Shown piece by piece: positions 23,501 through 32,740 of a stretch of 64,000 nucleotides of DNA (the stretch's first letter is position 1; every line of letters starts with the position of its first letter). The translations under genes were made by a program, and so were the position numbers. This DNA is from Mactra quadrangularis (taxonomy: Eukaryota; Mollusca; Bivalvia; Venerida; Mactridae), in NCBI GenBank assembly GCA_025267735.1, contig CM046294.1, forward strand, positions 8,714,001-8,778,000. The letters are read 5' to 3'. The notes below the pieces were generated by a model. It saw only the letters and a list, made by a program, of their open reading frames with translations. It did no database searches and had not been told where the DNA came from.

Positions 23501-24158
23501 AAGACTGAAAATTAAAAGTAACGTTATTGTCCCTTGTGTACAAGTTTAAACTGAGGTCAGTTGTGGCAAAATCTGCGGTTCTGAAACAACCAGCGACAAT
23601 CGATTTTCCTTAAAGAAAATCGATTGTCGCTGATGTAAGCGCCCAGCGACGATAATTCGATTCTACTCGATCATCGTGACATCACTACGAATAATGTTAT
23701 CGTAAGTCATTTCCATAAATTTTGCTGTTCAAAGACAAAGGGACAATAAACATTACTATGATAATTTATAGTATTCAAAAGGTATACACTATTCTAGTAG
23801 TACATAATTAAATAGTATTTGGAATTGATTGGCCAAATATGAATGATTCTTGCTTTTGACTTACGATAAATTTTATCATAAGATTTTTTTGTAAGGAGCA
23901 CCTCAGGGTTTGATTATTAAATTGTTGTAATAGTGAACATAGTTATACCTCTGCGTTTTGCTTCAATGAGACAATATTTTGTATTACTACAATAAGAGAT
24001 GGGATTGCAGCGAGAAATAAAAATCGAACCAATCTGTTATGTTTGGCTGTTTCTACTTCAATGACTTTACGGGTATCCCTCGTAGGAAATACTGCTGAAC
24101 TCCTTTGTTTCCATTTAAATACCCCGTTGTCTTGGAGAGCTGACATCGTGTACGTAAA
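8473..24158 (-). CDS. NIT-domain membrane guanylate cyclase (whole gene, exons 1-10)
   Basis: Ten exons give about 620 residues. Order: cytosolic tail (1-40), TM1 (about 41-62, [19 protein letters not shown]), NIT sensor (about 67-320, with the diagnostic [15 protein letters not shown]), TM2 (about 333-360), coiled-coil linker ([14 protein letters not shown]), and class III cyclase domain (about 410-590, with [29 protein letters not shown]). NIT-GCs of marine invertebrates are membrane proteins linked to nitric-oxide/nitrate signalling and make cGMP. Here catalysis looks impaired. Metal-binding Asp 1 is Asn428 (FTNVVGFT), metal-binding Asp 2 is Lys450 (MLNKIY), the base-contact Glu is Asp468 (KVDTIG), and the transition-state Arg is His551 (NIASHME). 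Cys540 and Asn547 remain. Intact frames and splice sites argue for a selected pseudo-cyclase or a heterodimer subunit rather than a dead gene. Confidence 0.85.
8818..8851 (-). CDS. NIT-GC exon 9 (short)
   Basis: This 34-nt exon encodes [11 protein letters not shown], the conserved end of the cyclase domain (GKGxMxTYWL). The acceptor is TTTTACAG and the donor is GAAG|GTAACA, leaving one base G. Confidence 0.85.
8886..9189. mobile_element. MITE, CACGTGACC-type ends, copy 1
   Basis: Ends GTGTGGAATCACGTGACC and GGTCACGTGATTCCAGACAC are inverted repeats of about 28 bp. The interior is shared with 27496-27794 (AGAACTACC, GACTGCAC, AAATCGGTTATGTAT). The target duplication is not clear. Confidence 0.75.
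9671..10257. mobile_element. MITE with GCGTTCAGT ends and AACGTT-rich termini
   Basis: The left end GGGCGTTCAGTTACCGCGAA and right end CTTACTGAACGCAGGG are inverted. The subterminal regions are dense in GTAACGTT/AACGTTCG palindromes. Related ends occur at 26785-26985 and 55140-55187. Confidence 0.6.
10500..10566 (+). other. tRNA-like fragment (SINE head or tRNA pseudogene)
   Basis: GGCTTGGTCAAGCGG resembles an A box and AGTTCGAATCGCATCC a B box, but no complete cloverleaf with a paired acceptor stem can be drawn. It sits in the intron downstream of cyclase exon 8. Confidence 0.3.
10659..10753 (-). CDS. NIT-GC exon 8
   Basis: The acceptor TATCTAG is chosen because it restores [15 protein letters not shown], aligning with PLKIHVS in the family. 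The closer AG before ATGTCTC would shift the frame into a stop. It ends EVK in phase 0 at GAAG|GTAATA. Confidence 0.85.
11717..11935 (-). repeat. SINE-B remnant
   Basis: A diverged copy with AACCTAGCTTTC, TATAACCATTACTCACTTACC and GGAAAGGTATAACCTCCC. The tRNA head is damaged (GTGCGCTACCAATCGG). It is intronic in the cyclase gene. Confidence 0.6.
11990..12088 (-). CDS. NIT-GC exon 7 (YCLFGD block)
   Basis: It reads [19 protein letters not shown] then [13 protein letters not shown]. Cys540 (purine recognition) and Asn547 are present, while His551 replaces the conserved Arg. The donor is TTAC|GTAAGT. Confidence 0.9.
12500..12875 (+). repeat. Element E, half-length copy
   Basis: It runs from GTATAGGATCTCTTAGGG through GTAGACGATGTAAACAAGTT and GGTCACCTGGACGTGACCC to GATCGGGTGTAAGTCAGATT. 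Confidence 0.7.
12909..13249 (-). mobile_element. Unsplit copy of the outer 341-bp MITE (family C)
   Basis: The ends CAGTCCCATAAACATAAAAA and CGATTTTATGGGACTG are inverted repeats. The interior (CGTACGGACTGTTACG, ACGTATCAGTTTTATAAG) matches, in opposite orientation, the two halves at 28277-28404 and 37433-37644. The site equivalent to the hAT insertion is continuous here (CTTTCAGCTACGGCTCC). Cyclase exon 6 begins 69 bp away. Confidence 0.8.
13318..13479 (-). CDS. NIT-GC exon 6 (cyclase core)
   Basis: The acceptor TTTAAAG|GT gives [20 protein letters not shown], one of the most conserved cyclase blocks, then [17 protein letters not shown]. The donor is ACAG|GTAACT. Phase is 1 in and 1 out, matching both neighbours. 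Confidence 0.9.
13512..13683. mobile_element. Palindromic MITE with ACCTACC...TTGAGCAAG ends
   Basis: The left end TTTCCTTGAGCAAGACACTT pairs with the right end AAGATTCTTGCTCAAGGTAG. Inner arms AGTACTGAGGACCAGGAAGC and GCTTCCTGGTCCCCTAGTAC also pair, so nearly the whole element folds back. Confidence 0.7.
14337..14641 (-). mobile_element. SINE-A copy, near full length
   Basis: The tRNA-like head is at the high-coordinate end (read on minus: GCTAGCTCAGTTGGTAGCAC as A box; GGTCGTGAGTTC as B box). The body includes GAAAGTATGCGCTTAGTAGT, and the tail runs to GGCGTTAAACCCAAT. Confidence 0.8.
14678..14778 (-). CDS. NIT-GC exon 5 (cyclase core)
   Basis: It reads [18 protein letters not shown] through [10 protein letters not shown], aligning with the STPMQVVTLLNDLYT...KVETIG segment of receptor cyclases. 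The second metal-binding Asp is Lys, and the guanine-contact Glu is Asp. The donor ATAG|GTTTGA is weaker than the others. A SINE begins only about 36 bp downstream in the intron. Confidence 0.85.
14779..17159. other. First part of cyclase intron 4, mostly featureless
   Basis: It holds a SINE-A scrap near 15288-15345 and a diverged MITE at about 16107-16253 (TTTCTCAACTGTCAAAG ... GATAGTTGAGAACAAATGGA) related to 24448-24642. Nothing else is recognisable. Confidence 0.5.
17163..17402. mobile_element. MITE of the CTCAACTGTC family, copy 2
   Basis: Ends AGTTCGTTTTTTCTCAAC and GTTGAGAAAAAATGACT are inverted. The interior shares TGACTGAATGCATTGTTTT with 24448-24642 in inverted form. Confidence 0.7.
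17440..17716 (-). mobile_element. SINE-A copy
   Basis: Read on minus, it starts GCCGCCCGGCTAGCTCAGTT, contains the same head and body as 14337-14641, and ends in GTAAAACCAAACAAACAAAC. It is intronic in the cyclase gene. Confidence 0.8.
18282..18631 (-). CDS. NIT-GC exon 4 (TM2, linker, start of cyclase domain)
   Basis: The acceptor TTTTTCAG opens [14 protein letters not shown]2 reads [18 protein letters not shown], followed by a charged helical linker and the cyclase start [18 protein letters not shown]. Asn replaces the first metal-binding Asp of the usual FSDIVGFT. The donor CTAA|GTATGT leaves two bases. Confidence 0.9.
19548..19834 (-). CDS. NIT-GC exon 3 (NIT domain, C-terminal half)
   Basis: It completes Gly225 (G|GA) and reads [15 protein letters not shown] through [19 protein letters not shown], both typical of the membrane-proximal part of NIT domains. 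It ends ATTGTG|GTAAGA in phase 0. Confidence 0.85.
20155..20414. mobile_element. Tc1/mariner-type MITE, 260 bp
   Basis: Ends CAGTACTTACCAAAAGTTTG and CATACTTTTGGTGGGTACTG are inverted, with TA on both sides. CAGT-starting ends with a TA duplication are typical of Tc1/mariner. It is intronic in the cyclase gene. Confidence 0.85.
20555..20849. mobile_element. MITE with CAGGGGCGGATCC-type ends, copy 2
   Basis: Left end CAGGGGCGGATCAAGG, right end CGCTGGATCCGCCTATG. The flanks TTGGCAC and TGGCACT give a likely 6-bp target duplication TGGCAC. G- and C-runs of over ten bases lie at the two ends. Confidence 0.8.
21204..21678 (-). CDS. NIT-GC exon 2 (NIT domain, N-terminal half)
   Basis: The acceptor TTCCAG opens [11 protein letters not shown] and the donor is AGAG|GTAAGA. 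It adds residues 67-224 plus one base of the next codon. It contains the NIT core motif LQIERG and a helix-rich extracellular sensor region. Confidence 0.88.
21772..21947. repeat. MITE family F, copy 1
   Basis: It shares CCTCTGCACAACAACAGCTT, TTGATATTTCCCT, the CAACCTCTGAACAGCAAC block, and a terminal GGTTGTAC with copies at 40393-40560 and 51228-51376. It lies in cyclase intron 1. Confidence 0.65.
21956..22048. repeat. Near-perfect hairpin, about 35-bp stem
   Basis: AATAGCATTCTCGTACCCAG on the left is mirrored by CTGGGTACGAGAATGCTATT on the right, extended by AATCAAGATT/AATCTTGAT, with a loop of about 22 nt. The near-identity of the arms implies a recent origin or strong constraint. Confidence 0.8.
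22342..23687. mobile_element. hAT-type nonautonomous element, 1346 bp, 8-bp TSD
   Basis: It begins TAGTGATGGAGAATCGG and ends GATCATCGTGACATCACTA (imperfect inverted ends). Exact 8-bp duplications CGAATAAT flank it at 22334-22341 and 23688-23695. AATCGATT-type motifs crowd the left end, and an AATCGATTTTCC/GGAAAATCGATT-like palindrome lies near 23598-23628. No transposase frame is present. It is in cyclase intron 1. Confidence 0.85.
23949..24158 (-). CDS. NIT-GC exon 1 (start codon, TM1)
   Basis: The ATG is at 24144-24146, preceded by 12 nt of exon and a strong acceptor (TTTTTTTTCAG), so a 5' UTR intron is likely and the true first exon is unseen. It encodes residues 1-66 ([14 protein letters not shown]...), including the first hydrophobic segment, and ends in phase 0 at GAG|GTATAA. 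The frame is also open for the four codons before the ATG, so a longer start in an upstream exon cannot be excluded. Confidence 0.75.
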
Positions 24159-24215
24159 CTGAAAAAAATAGAGGTGTCGTTTTTTTTAACTAGAAATAAA
24201 GTCTTAAACTTTCAA

Positions 24216-24670
24216 CTTACGACAAATGGTCATTTTGTCGTATCTTTGTCCCGCAGAGCGCCATGCAAGAACACAATGATACAACATTTTAATAATTTGT
24301 CGTGTTTTCGCCCGAGGAAACACAATGCCAAAATGTATTTTTGCGACAAAACTATTACTAAAGTACGACACCTTTTCATGTTGTGTCTCTGCCTTAATTT
24401 TGTAGTGCCTTTGTGTTTTCACCTCAAAACCCTCGGGACGAAGATACAGTTCGTTTTTTCTCAACTGTCAAAACATGAATAAAAGTTTCCAAAAATGTGT
24501 ACTATGATCGACTAAAGCTGCTTATGCCAAATGATATATTTAGTTAAGATATATTTAATAACAAGTAGGCCGCCAGTAAAACAACAATGCATTCAGTCAC
24601 CGTAAAAATATTCAAGCTTCGACAGTTGAGAAAAAACGGACTATACGACAAAAATACAATTTGGTCGTAC
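24216..24670. repeat. Palindromic TACGACAAA element, split by a MITE
   Basis: The left arm TTTTGTCGTATCTTTGTCCC is inverted at about 24434-24655 (GGGACGAAGATAC, then CGACAAAAATAC after the inserted MITE). Removing the MITE and one ATAC restores the palindrome. It lies just upstream of the first cyclase exon found, so promoter relevance is possible but unproven. Confidence 0.6.
24448..24642. mobile_element. MITE of the CTCAACTGTC family, 195 bp, ATAC TSD
   Basis: Ends AGTTCGTTTTTTCTCAACTG and CAGTTGAGAAAAAACGGACT are inverted. ATAC flanks both sides (24444-24447 and 24643-24646), and its removal restores the host palindrome. Confidence 0.8.
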
Positions 24671-25204
24671 TTTCGTGTGGCGCCCCGCGGGAAGACGATG
24701 CGACATGGCGTAATTCAGCCACTATAATGATATTATCATTCTGATAGGAAAATACAAAAATGCATCCATCATTTTGAAATGGCACTCGAAACGTGTTTTC
24801 CTGACTTGTAGGTATATTGATATTGCATAATGACCGATACTAAATTAATTGTAATTATTCATAAAGACATATCTAGTACACATATATACAATTGACAGAT
24901 GTTCGTTTTAGAGTTGATATATCTTTACTATACAGTTAGCATTTGTGGGTCAAAGTGGAAACATATAGCTTATGACAAATAATCATTAAGTCAATTCGAG
25001 CGCCTCGATAGTTTAATTTCAAAATCAAGAAGGTTTGGGTAAAATAACTTATGAGCTATCGATACGCTTCTATGTTGAGTAAAATATACTTAACATCTTT
25101 TCTAACTCCAGATTTTTTAAAAAAACTACCATTTCGTTACGTTTAGATTATATTAAAGTTCATGACAAAAGACACATCTCATTTATACATACTTTGGTGT
25201 TATA

Positions 25205-25465
25205 CAGTGCTATCCATAATTACCTTTACACTAATGTAAATGTATGATTTGTACTTAATGTTTTAGCAATACTTGATAGATTAAAAACATATATTCAGAT
25301 ACATATACATGCATAACAATTACAGTAGTATAAAGTATCATTACTCCCCTTTTAAATGTAACAATCTATTGTACCAATACAAAAAATACATCTAAAATAA
25401 GATTTAAGTGTGCGAATGGAAAACCAGCTTTTTAAAAAGTGTAAAGGTAATTCTGGATGACACTG
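25205..25465. mobile_element. Tc1/mariner-type MITE, 261 bp
   Basis: Ends CAGTGCTATCCATAATTACC and GGTAATTCTGGATGACACTG are inverted, with TA duplications at 25203-25204 and 25466-25467. Confidence 0.85.
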
Positions 25466-25707
25466 TATAGTCATACACATTAAAAATAGCTTACCTATAG
25501 TCCACTTAAAACATTAGCAACATCCGTAAGTCCAGTGATTAAGACGTCTGTTGTTCAGATACTAGTAACAGAATCTCCGATACTCTGACAAATGAAAATG
25601 ACTTGTGTATTTTCCAATAAAAGTTCATCTGGGAATACATCTGTAGCAAACTGTTACGATGTCCAATTCAATTCACACAATACTTAGTTATCAGTTTGGA
25701 ACAAACT

Positions 25708-26351
25708 CAATCCTATTCAAACCCGATCTAAAATTCTTCGCTCGCTTACTCGCTAATTTAAGATCGTTATTAAAGTCTCGTACCGTTGACATTTTCTCAT
25801 TATAATATTCATGACGCAATCATTATGTTATTATGGTTTGTAACTTGTTTATATCGTCTACCTCAAGCAATTTAAAAAAAGTCGTCCAATCACAGGCTGT
25901 GACTTACACCACCGAGATACGACAGCGATCTATGGGATTTCTGTTTACGGATATTACCACCTCCGTAAACAGAAATCATGTAGAGCGTTGTTATACAGGA
26001 TCTCTACTATCTCAATGGAGGGTCACGTCGAGATGAACTTTGTGTCGACCAATCAATGCGTAGCTTTCATCTAGACGAAACACTATCAAAAACATTTCGA
26101 TTTCGTAATTTCTATTTTTAGACCAAGGTTTGCGAGCTAATTTAACGGCGGTTTTATTCACAGTTGCGATTGGACGGCTCATTTCAAATTGCGTGACGTA
26201 GACGATGAAAACAAGTTACTAATCATAACAATTTCGTCATTAATATAATGATGAAAAAGGTCACCTGAACGTGACCCTCATTTGAAAAAGGCCCGATCAA
26301 AATTAGCGAGTAGGCGAGCGGAAATTTTTAGATCGGGTTTCAATCAGATTG
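25708..26351. mobile_element. Element E, full palindromic form (644 bp)
   Basis: Left terminus CAATCCTATTCAAACCCGAT and right terminus ATCGGGTTTCAATCAGATTG are inverted. About 200 bp of each arm pair (for example CGCTCGCTTACTCGC with GCGAGTAGGCGAGCG; TGTTTATATCGTCTACCTCA with a mirrored GACGTAGACGATG). The central 240 bp are unique. The half-length copies elsewhere contain the central part plus one arm. No coding capacity. Confidence 0.8.
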
Positions 26352-26784
26352 CGGAGATTAGAACAAATATGATTTGTACATGGTCTGTAGTCACGGGCTC
26401 TACTATAACAACCAATGAAGTAAACAATTGTTTGTTTTCAGCCAACTTCTCTCTCCAGACAAATAATTATATCATGCTTGGAATGGTCGAATTCTTTGCC
26501 ATGAAACCAACAAGACATTAAAGTTGATACTATGTTATATTTCATAGCCCTCCTGAGCATCCCTGTCGTGAATGAATTCTTTGTATTGTTTACATAAACG
26601 TGTTTTTTGTACGAACTGTAGTTCATTGTATTGTTTACATAAACAGGTTTTATTATTTGTGTACGAGATGTTCATACCTTGTGGTTATTGCAAATACCAC
26701 TATCCAGTAAACCATGGTATTCTGAAGATAGTGCCATAATAACAATGTATATTTTGTTCACGTCCAGACACCAGCCCCGCGTTC

Positions 26785-26985
26785 AGTAACTACTGTTAGC
26801 TAACGTTACGGGTACGGGAGAACTCAATCCGAAGACAACTCAACCCGTGCAAAAATCAACTCAAAGGTGGGACAACTCAATCCGTAAGTAGGAGATTGAG
26901 TTGTCTCGGGTTAAGTTGTCTATGGGTTGAGTTGTTCCGACACTTCCGTTACGGAACGTTCAAGGTAACTGAACACGCTGCTGGT
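26785..26985. mobile_element. MITE with GCGTTCAGTAAC ends
   Basis: The left end GCGTTCAGTAACTA and right end GGTAACTGAACACGCTG are inverted. Inner inverted blocks GACAACTCAACCCG and GGGTTGAGTTGT add a second palindrome. Related ends are at 9671-10257. Confidence 0.6.
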
Positions 26986-27495
26986 AGAAATATTGAATTT
27001 TGTAAAACAAAACTAGGTTGTTAAAATATATGTAGATACTATGTAATATCCCATACAAAAATGTTTAATTACGTAGCAAATCAATTTCACGACACGCAGG
27101 TTGGCAAGTTTTTAGTTTATTCTGACCTTCAGTGATTGTTCAATGTTATGAATTGTAAGGTAGGCAAAACATGCATATTACGGTTCAACAATACTAAGTC
27201 TCGAGTCCAGATTGGACCCAAGATTTTTGCAAACAAAGACTCAATTGAAGCGTTGGACACGACTGAGCTTGACTTTTATGACCTATACAGTGAAGTTGAC
27301 AGCTCAACCTCCCCACAGACAGTATATTTTACATACCACTATGTATACCAAAGGGACTTTCTAACCATCTGTTATGTCATATTCTGATACACTTCAAAAC
27401 ATACACGTGTTAGCAATGTTTTATTAACGCTATTTGGAATACATATAAAGAATGTTTTTTATGGCTTGATAATATACATACAATATGCTAAATCA

Positions 27496-27794
27496 GTGTG
27501 GAGAATCACGTGACCTATATGGTTCCAAGTAAGGTAAATTTCTAGATTACCTGGAGGTTTGTACAAGTCGAGAGATGTTTGGAAGAACTTCAGCGTAATC
27601 TAGAAATTTAGAACCGTTTTGGGGTTGGGTGAACTACCGATAGAACGAGAACTTAGCGCTGCTTAGACTGCACAAGGTCTGATAAAATCGGTTATGTATG
27701 AAATGTCATTTACCTTGTCTTTTTAATCTAAATTTGTTGGTCTAGCCGTCATTTTTGCCGTGTTAGGAACCATATAGGTCACGTGATTCCTCAC
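27496..27794. mobile_element. MITE, CACGTGACC-type ends, copy 2
   Basis: Ends GTGTGGAGAATCACGTGACC and GGTCACGTGATTCCTCACA are inverted. The interior matches the copy at 8886-9189. The flanking 26986-27495 contains a short open frame but nothing I can assign to a gene. Confidence 0.75.
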
Positions 27795-28658
27795 AAAACA
27801 AGACGTTACAAATTTAGGTTCAATATACAGGTCGTCCACGTAAACATTGCGTATATAAATATAGCCAGTTTCATTACACACCAATATTTAGGGGTGAATT
27901 ATTTTTACAATTTTATAGTTTTATTAGATTACACTTATTTCATAAACATATCATTATAAAAAATACAATGTGCATACACACTATTTAAAATAAATGTTAC
28001 ACATAAAAATGGCCTGTTTAAATCAGTAAAATGTTGTTCATGCATTAGCTTATTCACCTATTTTTAATGGGTAAGTTCATTGTTTAAAGTACAAAAACGC
28101 ATGACCTAGAATTCGACCTGTACACAAATAGTCGAATAGTAAAAGCTGTAGCAAATTTAAAATAGATGATAATGGAAATTGCTTAAAAAGTTTCACTTAA
28201 TCTATATTATATTCATATTAACAATTCGGTTGTACAATTTATACCACCGTCGGTTATCCCACGGTACATTATGCTTCAGTCCCATAAAATCGTGGCTTGT
28301 TGCGGACCCGTATGTGCAGACAATCATCGGCCGTAGGACGCCTTGCGTAATAATGTGACGGTACGCACACGGTACAAAACAACACACCCGTACGGAGCCG
28401 TAACTAGGGCTGCAACGATTCGATTCGATACATCGAAACTCGATTGCAAGGGTGCCGATTCGATTTCGATTCGGGACCCGCGAGTTTCGATTCGATACTG
28501 ACTATTATAAGTGTCTACATAAGTTATAACGATAAAAGCAAAGGCGCGCCTAAAAGTCAAAGTATACGTTGACTGTGAAACTGGGTTTCACTTTGTTACA
28601 TTTCTGTTAAATTTCCATTACGATTTTATGTAGCATGATTGGAAACTCTGTTCCAAAT

Positions 28659-31600
28659 AGGTCTGTGAAGTTAGCGATCTATTGTCTATTCTCTATTCAA
28701 AAGTCTATTCGCTCAATGGACAGCTATGTATTGAGAAATCTATTCATGCAGAAATCTATTCGCATTTACTGTATACATTGATATAGGAAAGTTCAAATAT
28801 CTGTACAAAAATCTGTACACAAAATGCCGAAAAGACAGCTGTCTATTCGGAAATCTATTCAGAAGTCTATTCGAAAAAAATCACTAGTGCAATAAAACAT
28901 ATTTAAAAGTCTTTTCATAGAATACATAAATAGACAAATATCCATTCAAAAGTCTATTCCGAAGTCTATTCGAAAAAAACCAGTAATGCAATCAAACAGA
29001 TTTAAAAGTCTTTTCATGGAATACGCAAAGAGACAAATGTCTTTTCAAAAGTCTATTCAGAAGTTTATTCGCAAAAACATAGTAATGAAATCTTAATGAT
29101 CAAGATGTCTATTCCCAAAAATCCAGGGACAAATGTCCATTCAAATGTCTTTTCGGATATCTATTCGCAAAATCATATATGTGCCTTAAGACTGTGTCTG
29201 AAGTCTATTATTAAGTTGGGAATTGATAGATATCCATTCAAATGTCTATTCAAAAGACTATTTGCAATATCTGGTGAATGCATTCGGAATGAGTCAGAAT
29301 TCTATTATAGATTTCCAAATAGACAGATGTCCATTCAAAAGTCTATTCAGAAGTCTATTCGCAAAATCATGTATATGCATTAAGAATTTGTCTGTAGTCT
29401 ATTTTAAAGTTGCAAATAGACAGATGTCCATTTAAATGTCTATTCAGAAGTCTATTCGCAAAATCTGGTGAATGCGTCCAGAATGGGTCAGAAGTCTATT
29501 ATTGAGTTCGAATAGAGAGCTGTCCATTCAAAAGTCTATTCAGAAATCTATTCGCAAAATTTGGTGAATGCGTTCAGAATGAGTCAGAACTAACAAACAG
29601 TAGCACATACACAGCTGTCCATTCAAATGTCTATTCAGAAGTCTATTCGCAACATCATATGCAAATACGCATTTAGAATGTGTCTGACTTCTATTTTAAA
29701 GTAGCGAATAGAAAGATGTCCATTCAAAGTCTATTCAAAAGTCTATTCGAAAAAATCGGTAAATGCGTTCAGAATGAGGCAGAAGTCTATTATAAAGTCT
29801 CGAATAGAGAGCTGTCCATTCAAAAGTCTATTCAGAAGTTTATTCGCAAAATCATATATATGCATTAAGAATGTGTCTGTAGGCTATTATAAAGTTGCAA
29901 ATAGACATATGTCCATTCAAATGTCTATTCAGAAGTCTATTAGCAAAATCATGTATATGCCTGCAGAATGAGTCTGATATCGTTTATAGAGTTTCGAATA
30001 GAGAGCTGTCCATTCAAAAGTCTATTGAGAAGTCTATTCGCAAAATTATTAAGAACGTGTCTGAAGTGTATTATAAAGTTGCGAATAGACAAATGTCCAT
30101 TCAAATGTCTATATAGAAGTCTATTCAGAAGTCTATTCGCAAAATCATGTATATGCATTCAGAATTAGTCAGAAGTCTTTTATAGAGTTTCGAATAGAGA
30201 GCTGTCCATTCAAATGTCTATTCAGAAGTCTATTCGAAAAATAATATATTTGCATTGAGAATGTGTCTGAAGTCTATCATGAAGTTGCGAATAGAGAGCT
30301 GTCCATTCAAATGTCTATTCAGAAGTCTATTCGCAAAATCATATATATGCATTAAGAATGTGACTGAAGTCTATGATAAAGTTACGAATAGACAGATGTT
30401 TATTCAAATATCTATTCAGTAGACTATTCGCAAAATCATGTATATACCTTCAGAATGAGTCTAAAGCCTATTATAGAGTTTCGAATAGAGAGCTGTCCAT
30501 TCAAAAGTCTATTCAGAAGTCTATTCGCAAAATCATACATATGCATTCAAAATGAGTCAGAAGTCTATTATAAAGTTGCAAATAGACAGATGTCCATTCA
30601 AATGTCTATTCAGAAGTCTATTCGCAAAATCATGTATATGCCTGCAGAATGAGTCTGATATCGTATATAGAGTTTCGAATAGAGAGCTGTCCATTCAAAA
30701 GTCTATTCAGAAGTCTATTCGCAAAATTATTAAGAATGTGTCTGAAGTCTATGATAAAGTTGCGAATAGACAAATGTCCATTCAAATGTCTATTCAGAAG
30801 TCTATTCAGAAGTCTATTCGCAAAATCATGTATATGCATTCAGAATTAGTCAGAAGTCTTTTATAGAGTTTTGAATAGAGAGCTGTCTATTCAAAAGTCT
30901 ATTCAGAAGTCTATTCGCAAAATCATGTATATAGCTTCAGAATGAGTCAAAAGCCTATTATAGAGTTTCGAATAGAGAGCTGTCCATTCAAAAGTCTATT
31001 CAGAAGTCTATTCGAAAAATCATATATATGCATTCAAAATGAGTCAGAAGTCTATTATAAAGTTGCAAATAGACAGATGTCCATTCAAATGTCTATTCAG
31101 AAGTCTATTCGCAAAATCATATATATGCATTCAGAATGTGACTGAAGTCTATTATAAAGTTGCGAATAGAGAGCTGTACATTCAAATGTCTATTCAGAAG
31201 TCTATTCGCAAAATTATATATATGCCTTAAGAATGAGACTGAAGTCTATAATAAAGTTGTGAATAGACAGATGTCCATTCAAATGTCTATTCAGAAGTAT
31301 ATTCGCAAAATCATATATATGCATTAAGAATGTGACTGAAGTCTATGATAAAGTTGCGAATAGAAAGATGTCTATTCAAATGTCTATTCAGAAGTCTATT
31401 CGCAAAATCATGTATATACCTTCAGAATGAGTCTAAAGCCTATTATAGAGTTTCGAATAGAGAGCTCTCCATTCAAAAGTCTATTCAGAAGTCTATTCGC
31501 AAAATCATATATATGCATTCAAAATGAGTCAGAAGTCTTTTATAAAGTTGCAAATAGACAGATGTCCCTTCAAATGTCTATTCAGAAGTCTTTTCCCAAA

Positions 31601-32740
31601 ATCATATATATGCATTCAGAATGTGACTGAAGTCTATTATAAAGTTGCGAATAGAGAGCTGTCCATTCAAATGTCTATTCAGAAGTCTATTCGCAAAATT
31701 ATATATATGCCTTAAGAATGAGACTGAAGTCTATAATAAAGTTGCGAATAGACAGATGTCCATTCAAAAGTCTATTCAGAAGTCTATTCGAAAAATCATT
31801 TATATGCATTAAGAATGTGACTGAAGTCTATGATAAAGTTGCGAATAGAAAGATGTCTATTCAAAAGTCTATTCAGAAGTCTATTCGCAAAATCATGTAT
31901 ATACCTTCAGAATGAGTCTAAAGCCTATTTTAGAGTTTCGAATAGAGAGCTGTCCATTCAAATGTCTATTCAGAAGTCTATTCGCAAAATCATATAAGCA
32001 TTCAAAATGAGTCAGAAGTCTATTATAAAGTTGCAAATAAACAGATGTCCATTCAAATGTCTATTCAGAAGTCTATTCGCAAAATCATATATATGCATTC
32101 AGAATGTGACTGAAGTCTATGATAAAGTTGCGAATAGAGAGCTTTCCATTCAAATGTCTATTCAGAAGTCTATTCGCAAAATTATACATATGCCTTAAGA
32201 ATGTGACTGAAGTCTATTATAAAGTCGCGAATAGACAGATGTCCATTCAAATGTCTATTCAAAAGTCTTTTTGTAAAATCATGTATTTGCATTCAGAATG
32301 AGTCTGAGGTCTATTATAAAGTTGCGAATAGAGAGCTGTCCATACAAATGTCTTTTCGGAAGTCTATTCGCAAAATTATATATATGCAGTTAGAATATTC
32401 CAGAATGTGTCTGAAGTATATTAAAAAGTTGCGAATAGAGAGCTGTCCATTCAAATGTCTATTCCGAAGTCGATTTGCAAAATCTTTTATATGCATAAAG
32501 AATGTGTCACAAGTCAAAGATAGGGTTATGAATAGACTGCTGTCCTATTTGCAAACAGTAGTTCGCATTCAGAATGTAGCAGAAGTTTCTTTTTGAAAAG
32601 TGATAAGTAAAGATATTCAAATTATTTGTTAGAAGTCCTTAAACAAAATCATTCATATGCATTTTTAATGTGTCGGAATTATTTGCTGGGTTTGTGAATA
32701 GACATGCTCTTTGAAGAAGGTCTACTTTTTTCTATTCAAA
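28659..32740 (+). repeat. Left foldback arm: 97-bp tandem array
   Basis: About 40 units. Each has a TCCATTCAAATG, TCTATTCAGAAG, TCTATTCGCAAA run (12-bp subrepeats), then a CATATATATGCATT spacer and GAAGTCTATTATAAAGTT. Two unit flavours recur, GAATAGACAGATG and GAATAGAGAGCTG. Some units carry an extra 12-bp copy (for example about 30790-30815). Longer repeats are also present: about 972 bp between 30373 and 31345. Confidence 0.9.

Noticed and set aside
24204..24482. Two antisense open frames of 86 and 102 codons just upstream of the cyclase start
   Set aside because: They fall within the TACGACAAA palindrome and its nested MITE; no coding features.
27136..27387. 83-codon open frame containing SIEALDTTELDFYDLYSEV
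   Set aside because: Composition looks somewhat protein-like, but the first codon is TTG, no splice signals fit convincingly and no family is recognised. Left out of the gene list.
29096..32596. Many overlapping short open frames repeating SIQKSIRKI-like and CPFKCLFRSLFAK-like peptides
   Set aside because: They are frames read through the 97-bp tandem repeats. Both strands and several frames are open because the unit is nearly free of stops and 97 is not a multiple of 3, so frames run 60-110 codons and end. No start context or splice signals recur sensibly.
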